From assembly GCA_945911685.1 (NCBI GenBank), contig CAMEAW010000094.1, forward strand, positions 1 to 10,085: a stretch of DNA of 10,085 nucleotides, in the 5' to 3' direction. The translations under genes were made by a program, and so were the position numbers. This stretch comes from Bordetella parapertussis (lineage in GTDB: Bacteria; Pseudomonadota; Gammaproteobacteria; Burkholderiales; Burkholderiaceae_B). Positions 6,512 through 10,085 of the stretch are shown piece by piece. Positions within the stretch are counted from its first letter, which is position 1, and each line of letters starts with the position of its first letter. Under the pieces are notes generated by a model. That model was not told the DNA's origin. It saw only the letters and a list, made by a program, of their open reading frames with translations, and ran no database searches.

Positions 6512-7132
6512 ATGACTCAATCCAACGCTACTTCAGAAACCTTGCGGGTTGGCATCGTTTCGGTGTCTGACCGGGCCTCGAAAGGCGTGTACGAAGATCA
6601 AGGGATCCCTGCGTTGCAGGCGTGGCTTGAGCGTGCGGTGTCTACACCGGTGCAAACCGTGTCTCGCCTGATTCAAGACGAAGCGAAAGAGATTTCTGCT
6701 GCATTGATCGAATTAGTGGATATTGAGCGGTGCCACCTTGTGCTGACAACGGGTGGTACGGGCCCCGCGCGGCGCGACGTGACGCCCGAAGCCACGCAGG
6801 CAGTGGCCACGCGCGAGATGCCTGGGTTTGGTGAACAAATGCGGCAAATCAGCTTGCAATTTGTACCCACTGCGATCTTGTCGCGCCAAGTGGCGGTATT
6901 GCGTGAGATCGAAGGCCACGCGGCTCTCATTATCAATTTGCCCGGGCAGCCTAAAGCGATCAGCGAAACCCTTGAAGGCCTTAAACGTGAAGACGGCACT
7001 GTCGTGGTGTCGGGCATCTTCGCCGCAGTGCCGTATTGCATTGACCTGATCGGCGGGCCCTACATCGAAACCCATGACTCTGTCGTTAAAGGCTTTCGCC
7101 CCAAATCGGCCCGGCGGCCGCCCGTTGCTTAA
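6512..7132 (+). CDS. mog: molybdopterin adenylyltransferase (MogA)
   Basis: This 206-residue MoaB/Mog-family enzyme activates molybdopterin by transferring AMP from ATP, so that MoeA can insert molybdate; it acts in the cytoplasm on the molybdenum cofactor pathway. The family blocks are VGIVSVSDRAS-G-YEDQGIPAL (13-35), LTTGGTGPARRDVTPEAT (78-95) with the conserved GGTG and Asp, MPGFGEQMR, LSRQVAV, and INLPGQPKA. The strong MogA-type N-terminus (DRAS with EDQGIPAL) favours Mog over MoaB. ATG 6512 is preceded by TAGG at 6501-6504. The gene starts 55 bp after the permease on the same strand and may be read through from the transporter operon. No other cofactor-biosynthesis gene is in the window. 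The tail after SVVKGF is short and Arg/Pro-rich. Confidence 0.93.
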   Translation: MTQSNATSETLRVGIVSVSDRASKGVYEDQGIPALQAWLERAVSTPVQTVSRLIQDEAKEISAALIELVDIERCHLVLTTGGTGPARRDVTPEATQAVATREMPGFGEQMRQISLQFVPTAILSRQVAVLREIEGHAALIINLPGQPKAISETLEGLKREDGTVVVSGIFAAVPYCIDLIGGPYIETHDSVVKGFRPKSARRPPVA

Positions 7133-7206
7133 GCCTAGTCGATGGCAAGTCTCCACACAGACGTGACTTCTCCGCTCCGCGCGCGCAGCTCAGAATCCAC
7201 CCAGCG

Positions 7207-8361
7207 CTAACCGGCCGCAAGCCTCCAAAGCGAAGTGATCTCAGCGCGCCGCGCATCAGCTAACGGATCAGCCTCTTCTTTCGCTTTGGGGTGTATTGGC
7301 CGCGTATCAAGTCGCTCGAGCACCACCAAGCCCGCGCGTTCAATCGCAGCAACCAGCGCTGCACGGCTACGCAAACCGAGGTGCTCGGCCAAATCCGACA
7401 AAATCAGCCAGCCTTGCCCCTTGGGTGCCAAGTGTTTGCTGAGCCCAGACAAAAATCCTAGCAACATATGTTGGTCTTGGTCGTAGACGGCTTGCTCAAG
7501 CGTTGAGGCAGGGCGCCCCGGTAGCCAGGGTGGGTTACACACAATCAAATCAGCCTGCCCCTCAGGAAACAAATCACTTTGTTGCAAGGTGATTTGCTTA
7601 CCCATGTTCAAGCGATTGACGTTGTCTTGCGCGCATAACAAGGCGCGTGCGCTGGTGTCGGTGCCCACCACGCGCTTGACCCCTTGTTTGACTAACAAGG
7701 CTGCAAGTACGCCCGTGCCGGTGCCCACGTCAAACGCAGTGACGATCGAAAGAGGGCTGGCCCGAAACGCTTGACTCACCAAATCCAGGTACTCTGAGCG
7801 TATCGGTGCAAATACACCATAGTGTGGGTGTATGCGGTCTTGCAACGCGGGGACCTCGACCCCTTTTTTGCGCCACTCATAGGCGCTGATGACGCCTAGA
7901 AGCTCGGTCATGGGCATCACATAGGGCTCAGCGTTGTCGCCATAGGCCGCCAGGCAGGCGGTTGCTACCTCAGGCGCGCGGCGCAGGGTCAAAGCGTGGT
8001 GGGGTTCGAAGCTCAGTAGCAACATGCCCAACGTGCGGGCGCGTTGCGCACGCGCCAGACGCACCTGATGAAAGCGCTCGGGGTAGGGTTGTTCGGCATA
8101 CTTGACCCGACGTTTGGCCGTGCGTCGACCCAACGCTTGCAGTAATTGGCGTGCATTTTGAAAGTCACCGGTCCAGATCAGACCAACGCCCTCGCTCGCG
8201 AGCCGGTAGGCGATATCCGCGGTCATCGTGTCATCGGCTAAAACAGTACGTTTAGGCGGTGCCCAGTTGTTTTCCGAGCGCCACGGCAGTGACTGAATTT
8301 CACCGTCTTTTTCCCACGAAATCACGGGAGATATTGCAGGAATTGGGTTGGTAGCTGGCAT
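7207..8361 (-). CDS. class I SAM-dependent methyltransferase with NPPW motif
   Basis: This is a 384-residue two-part protein. The C-terminal half is a Rossmann-type methyltransferase: motif I FDVGTGTGVLAALL (210-223) binds S-adenosylmethionine, GTDTSARAL (233-241) is motif II, and CNPPWLPG (275-282) is motif IV. NPPY/F/W is typical of enzymes that methylate amide or exocyclic amino nitrogens, such as PrmB/PrmC (glutamine) and RsmC/RlmG/TrmN6-type RNA enzymes. The N-terminal 160 residues (LPWRSENNWAPPKR, DDTMTADIAYRLASEGVGLIWTGDFQNARQLLQALGRR) match no fold I can name. They look like a substrate-recognition domain shared with homologues I recall from Burkholderiales. It converges with mog and diverges from fba. 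The ribosome-binding site upstream of the ATG is poor. The start is kept because the early residues resemble the recalled homologues. The substrate is unknown. Confidence 0.88.
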   Translation of the reverse strand: MPATNPIPAISPVISWEKDGEIQSLPWRSENNWAPPKRTVLADDTMTADIAYRLASEGVGLIWTGDFQNARQLLQALGRRTAKRRVKYAEQPYPERFHQVRLARAQRARTLGMLLLSFEPHHALTLRRAPEVATACLAAYGDNAEPYVMPMTELLGVISAYEWRKKGVEVPALQDRIHPHYGVFAPIRSEYLDLVSQAFRASPLSIVTAFDVGTGTGVLAALLVKQGVKRVVGTDTSARALLCAQDNVNRLNMGKQITLQQSDLFPEGQADLIVCNPPWLPGRPASTLEQAVYDQDQHMLLGFLSGLSKHLAPKGQGWLILSDLAEHLGLRSRAALVAAIERAGLVVLERLDTRPIHPKAKEEADPLADARRAEITSLWRLAAG

Positions 8362-8438
8362 CAGAGCGTCTCGATAGTTTGTCTGGATAGGGCGAAACCC
8401 GAATTTGGGATGTTTTCAGGGCAAATGCTGTCATGCTG

Positions 8439-8460
8439 CCGTAAAATAACGGGTTAATTC
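8439..8460 (+). promoter_or_regulatory. possible fba promoter -10 region within a small inverted repeat
   Basis: TAAAAT (8442-8447) is a fair -10 hexamer 54 bp before the fba ATG. It sits in the inverted repeat CCGT-AAAATA-ACGG (8439-8452), which could be a regulator site. No good -35 hexamer lies 16-18 bp upstream (GGGCAA at 8419-8424), so the call is tentative. Confidence 0.3.
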
Positions 8461-8500
8461 ATCCTCCATCCCGTCATTTTGCTCTAAAAAAGGATTTCTC

Positions 8501-9565
8501 ATGGCACTCGTCTCTATGCGCCAGCTTTTGGATCATGCCGCTGAGCATGGTTATGGCATCCCCGCCTTCAACGTGAACAACCTCGAACAGGTGCAAGCCA
8601 TCATGGAGGCGGCCGCTCAAACCGACAGCCCAGTGATCATGCAGGCATCAGCGGGTGCGCGCAAATATGCGGGCGAGGGCTTTCTTAAATATTTGATTCA
8701 GGCAGCGGTCGAGTCCTATCCACACATCCCTGTAGTGATGCACCAAGATCATGGGCAATCGCCCAAGATTTGCCAGGGCGCAATCGATCTTGGTTTTTCA
8801 AGCGTGATGATGGACGGCTCATTGAAAGAAGACGGCAAGTCGATTGCTGATTACGATTACAACGTTGCGGTCACCAAGCAAGTCGTCGATATGGCGCATA
8901 AGTTGGGTGTGACGGTTGAGGGCGAGCTCGGCTGTCTGGGTTCGCTCGAAACCATGCAAGGCGATAAAGAAGACGGCCACGGTGCTGATGGCAAGCTCAC
9001 AATGGATCAGTTGTTAACAGACCCCGAGCAAGCCGCTGACTTTGTGCGTAAAACACAATTGGATGCCTTGGCCATTGCAATTGGCACGAGCCACGGTGCG
9101 TACAAATTTACCCGCAAGCCCACTGGCGATATTCTGTCGATTTCGCGTATCAAAGAAATCAACAAACGTTTACCCAATACGCACCTCGTGATGCACGGCA
9201 GTTCAAGTGTGCCTCAGGATTTGTTGGCTGAAATCCGCCAGTTCGGCGGTGACATGAAAGAAACCTACGGCGTGCCTGTCGAAGAGATCCAAACAGCCAT
9301 TAAGTTTGGTGTGCGCAAGATCAATATCGACACCGATATTCGCTTAGCGATGACGGGTGCGATTCGCCGCTTCTTTGCCGAAAACCCCGGTAAGTTTGAC
9401 CCGCGCGAATACCTCAAGCCCGCCCGTGAAGCGGCTAAGGCGATATGCATTCAGCGTTATCAGCAGTTTGGCACCGCAGGCAACGCCAGCAAAATCAAAG
9501 TGATCCCGTTGAAAGACATCGCAGGCCAGTACTCGGCAGGCAAACTGTCACAGGTTGTGCAGTAA
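8501..9565 (+). CDS. fba: fructose-1,6-bisphosphate aldolase, class II (Calvin-cycle/FbaA subtype)
   Basis: This 354-residue, zinc-dependent class II aldolase cleaves fructose-1,6-bisphosphate to dihydroxyacetone phosphate and glyceraldehyde-3-phosphate. It works in glycolysis and gluconeogenesis and, in autotrophs, on sedoheptulose bisphosphate. The catalytic Asp 83 and zinc ligand His 84 are in [17 protein letters not shown] (140-144) carries the conserved Glu. Zinc-binding His 198 is in GTSHGAYKF and His 232 is in VMHGSSS. The phosphate-binding NIDTD is at 275-279. The length and the [21 protein letters not shown] insert mark the subtype found in proteobacteria including Burkholderiales. 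AAAAAGGA ending at 8494, six bases before ATG 8501, is a strong ribosome-binding site. The 139-bp upstream gap separates it from the divergent methyltransferase gene. A strong terminator follows. Confidence 0.97.
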   Translation: MALVSMRQLLDHAAEHGYGIPAFNVNNLEQVQAIMEAAAQTDSPVIMQASAGARKYAGEGFLKYLIQAAVESYPHIPVVMHQDHGQSPKICQGAIDLGFSSVMMDGSLKEDGKSIADYDYNVAVTKQVVDMAHKLGVTVEGELGCLGSLETMQGDKEDGHGADGKLTMDQLLTDPEQAADFVRKTQLDALAIAIGTSHGAYKFTRKPTGDILSISRIKEINKRLPNTHLVMHGSSSVPQDLLAEIRQFGGDMKETYGVPVEEIQTAIKFGVRKINIDTDIRLAMTGAIRRFFAENPGKFDPREYLKPAREAAKAICIQRYQQFGTAGNASKIKVIPLKDIAGQYSAGKLSQVVQ

Positions 9566-9600
9566 AACTGTTGCAGATTCTTCAGTAAAACTTTTCGCAG
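9560..9600 (+). repeat. short direct repeat over the fba stop codon
   Basis: CAGTAAAACT occurs at 9560-9569, including the fba Gln codon end and TAA stop, and again at 9583-9592. Each copy is followed by a similar TTGCAG or TTTCGCAG. The period is 23 bp. It looks like a small local duplication in the 3' untranslated region. Confidence 0.6.
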
Positions 9601-9642
9601 GTCGTTCGGTCAGGCTAGCGCCTTCAGAGGCTTGACTGACAG

Positions 9643-9687
9643 AGCAAAAAGCCCCTCTAGCCAATTTGGTTAGAGGGGCTTTTTGCT
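9643..9687. terminator. strong bidirectional intrinsic terminator after fba
   Basis: AGCAAAAAGCCCCTCTA (9643-9659) is perfectly complementary to TAGAGGGGCTTTTTGCT (9671-9687). A G-T wobble and CCA/TGG extend the stem to 21 bp around a 3-nt loop. The A5/T5 runs flank the GC core on both sides, so it can terminate transcription in either direction. It closes the fba transcript and insulates it from the downstream brnT region. Confidence 0.92.
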
Positions 9688-9816
9688 ATCGCGGCCAGAT
9701 AGGGCTAGATGGTTTTGTCTCGGTTGCCTTGCAAATATCCTAGTCCGAGCCCATTGTTGCCAACTTTTTGGCAAAAGGACTTTTGTCTTGACAAGAGTAT
9801 TGACAAAGTAAATACA
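9688..9816. other. AT-rich leader between the fba terminator and brnT
   Basis: No gene is supported here. The brnT frame stays open upstream to an ATG at 9709 just after an in-frame TAG at 9706. However, the 36 extra residues look like non-coding sequence and the promoter elements lie inside that stretch. The complementary strand has a short open frame without a recognisable product. Content: the palindrome at 9757-9774 and the promoter/operator repeats. Confidence 0.5.
9757..9774. repeat. perfect inverted repeat upstream of brnT
   Basis: TTGCCAA (9757-9763), CTTT, TTGGCAA (9768-9774) forms a perfect 7-bp stem with a 4-nt loop, 43 bp before the brnT ATG. It could be a regulator-binding palindrome or a small hairpin. 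Nothing in the sequence decides between these. Confidence 0.55.
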
Positions 9817-9827
9817 ATGGCTATAAT
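9779..9827 (+). promoter_or_regulatory. brnT promoter/operator region with two TTGACA boxes
   Basis: TTGACAAGAGTA (9788-9799) is followed immediately by TTGACAAAGTAA (9800-9811), a 12-bp near-direct repeat giving two consensus -35 hexamers. TTGACA 9800-9805 lies 16 bp from a consensus TATAAT at 9822-9827. TTGACA 9788-9793 lies 19 bp from TACAAT at 9813-9818. The first box is also inside a 9-bp inverted repeat, ACTTTTGTC (9779-9787) with GACAAGAGT (9790-9798), having one T-G position. Such nested repeats fit a self-repressed toxin-antitoxin promoter. The TATAAT falls inside the brnT reading frame, which is odd. Confidence 0.6.
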
Positions 9828-10085
9828 CCTAGAACTTGAGAACCGCTCTGATATCAATGGCTCGACTTTTGTCTGGAGTCGCAACAAAGCATTGGCAAAC
9901 CAGCGTAAGCATGGTGTGAGTTTTGACGATGCCGCAACGGTGTTTGATGACCCATTGTTCATCTTGATCGATGCATCGCGTCATGACGAACAGCGCGAGG
10001 CTGTGATTGGCTTCGATCAAACTGGTTGCCTGCTGTTTGTCGTGCACATTGAAGTCGATCACGCGTTCATTCGAATAATTTCTGC
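9817..10085 (+). CDS. brnT: BrnT family toxin (3' end beyond window)
   Basis: This is an open frame of 89 codons from ATG 9817 that runs off the window. BrnT proteins are RelE-like ribonucleases that inhibit translation and are neutralised by BrnA, usually encoded just downstream. Family hallmarks in order are FVWSRNKALANQRKHGVSF (18-36), DDAATVFDDP (37-46), EQREAVIGF (58-66), LLFVVHIE (72-79) and IRIIS (85-89). Family members normally continue with A-R-A/R and about 15 more residues, so only the last helix is missing. The first 17 residues are longer than the usual one-to-five before the conserved F-x-W, and no clear Shine-Dalgarno precedes the ATG. The true start is therefore uncertain. brnA would be expected just outside the window. 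Confidence 0.85.
   Translation, partial: MAIILELENRSDINGSTFVWSRNKALANQRKHGVSFDDAATVFDDPLFILIDASRHDEQREAVIGFDQTGCLLFVVHIEVDHAFIRIIS

Noticed and set aside
6673..7156. Minus-strand open frames of 122 and 147 codons over mog
   Set aside because: mog is complete with all its motifs on the plus strand; the antisense products look like random translations.
7133..7206. Terminator between convergent mog and methyltransferase genes
   Set aside because: I found no stem of convincing length or U run in this 74-bp gap, so none is called.
9709..9816. Longer brnT start at ATG 9709
   Set aside because: The added residues are not BrnT-like, and the promoter and operator repeats lie within this stretch, so it is better read as a leader.
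9829..10062. Minus-strand open frame opposite brnT
   Set aside because: The plus-strand frame carries the BrnT hallmarks RKHGVSF, FDDP and IRIIS in order; the antisense frame has no recognisable features.

Overview
The window reads as chromosomal DNA from a betaproteobacterium. The best guess is Burkholderiales, probably near Alcaligenaceae. This rests on protein sequence style (phosphoglycerate kinase, class II aldolase of the 354-residue type, CbpA/CbpM, the NPPW methyltransferase) and on the closely spaced gap-pgk-...-fba glycolytic genes familiar from that order. The taxon is an inference from recalled family features, not from a database search. By eye the base composition is moderately GC-rich, except for two AT-richer stretches: the repeat array near 3.45-3.6 kb and the segment after 9.7 kb.

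Layout. 1-351 is the 3' end of gap (GAPDH), closed by a UUCG-loop terminator. 481-1677 is pgk. A small DHCW-type cupin (1719-2048) lies on the minus strand. It diverges from the co-chaperone pair cbpA-cbpM (2130-3415), whose genes overlap by 4 bases. The 82 bp between the cupin and cbpA hold a close match to a sigma-32 heat-shock promoter. A 251-bp gap follows, carrying an array of 24/27-bp repeats whose arms alternate in polarity so that neighbours can fold into hairpins. 3667-6456 is a tightly packed ABC importer operon of the nitrate/sulfonate/taurine/NMT1 superfamily, in the order ATPase, Tat-exported binding protein, permease. mog (molybdopterin adenylyltransferase) follows on the same strand after 55 bp. 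A class I methyltransferase with an NPPW motif lies convergently on the minus strand (7207-8361). fba (8501-9565) follows and ends in a 21-bp-stem bidirectional terminator. The window closes inside a 5'-complete, 3'-truncated brnT-like toxin gene (9817 onward), preceded by promoter-like and operator-like repeats.

How the genes work together. gap, pgk and fba are consecutive-pathway enzymes of lower glycolysis/gluconeogenesis. Their cluster is split here by about 6.8 kb of unrelated genes, and no pyruvate kinase gene lies between pgk and fba. cbpA/cbpM form a J-protein/inhibitor module. The importer and mog may be linked through a molybdoenzyme substrate, but the sequence does not prove that. 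The brnT fragment probably marks the edge of a toxin-antitoxin locus.

I see no convincing wholly new multi-gene system. The most interesting non-coding signals are the alternating-arm repeat array, the sigma-32-like promoter that shares bases with the cupin ribosome-binding site, and the unusual promoter/start arrangement at brnT.
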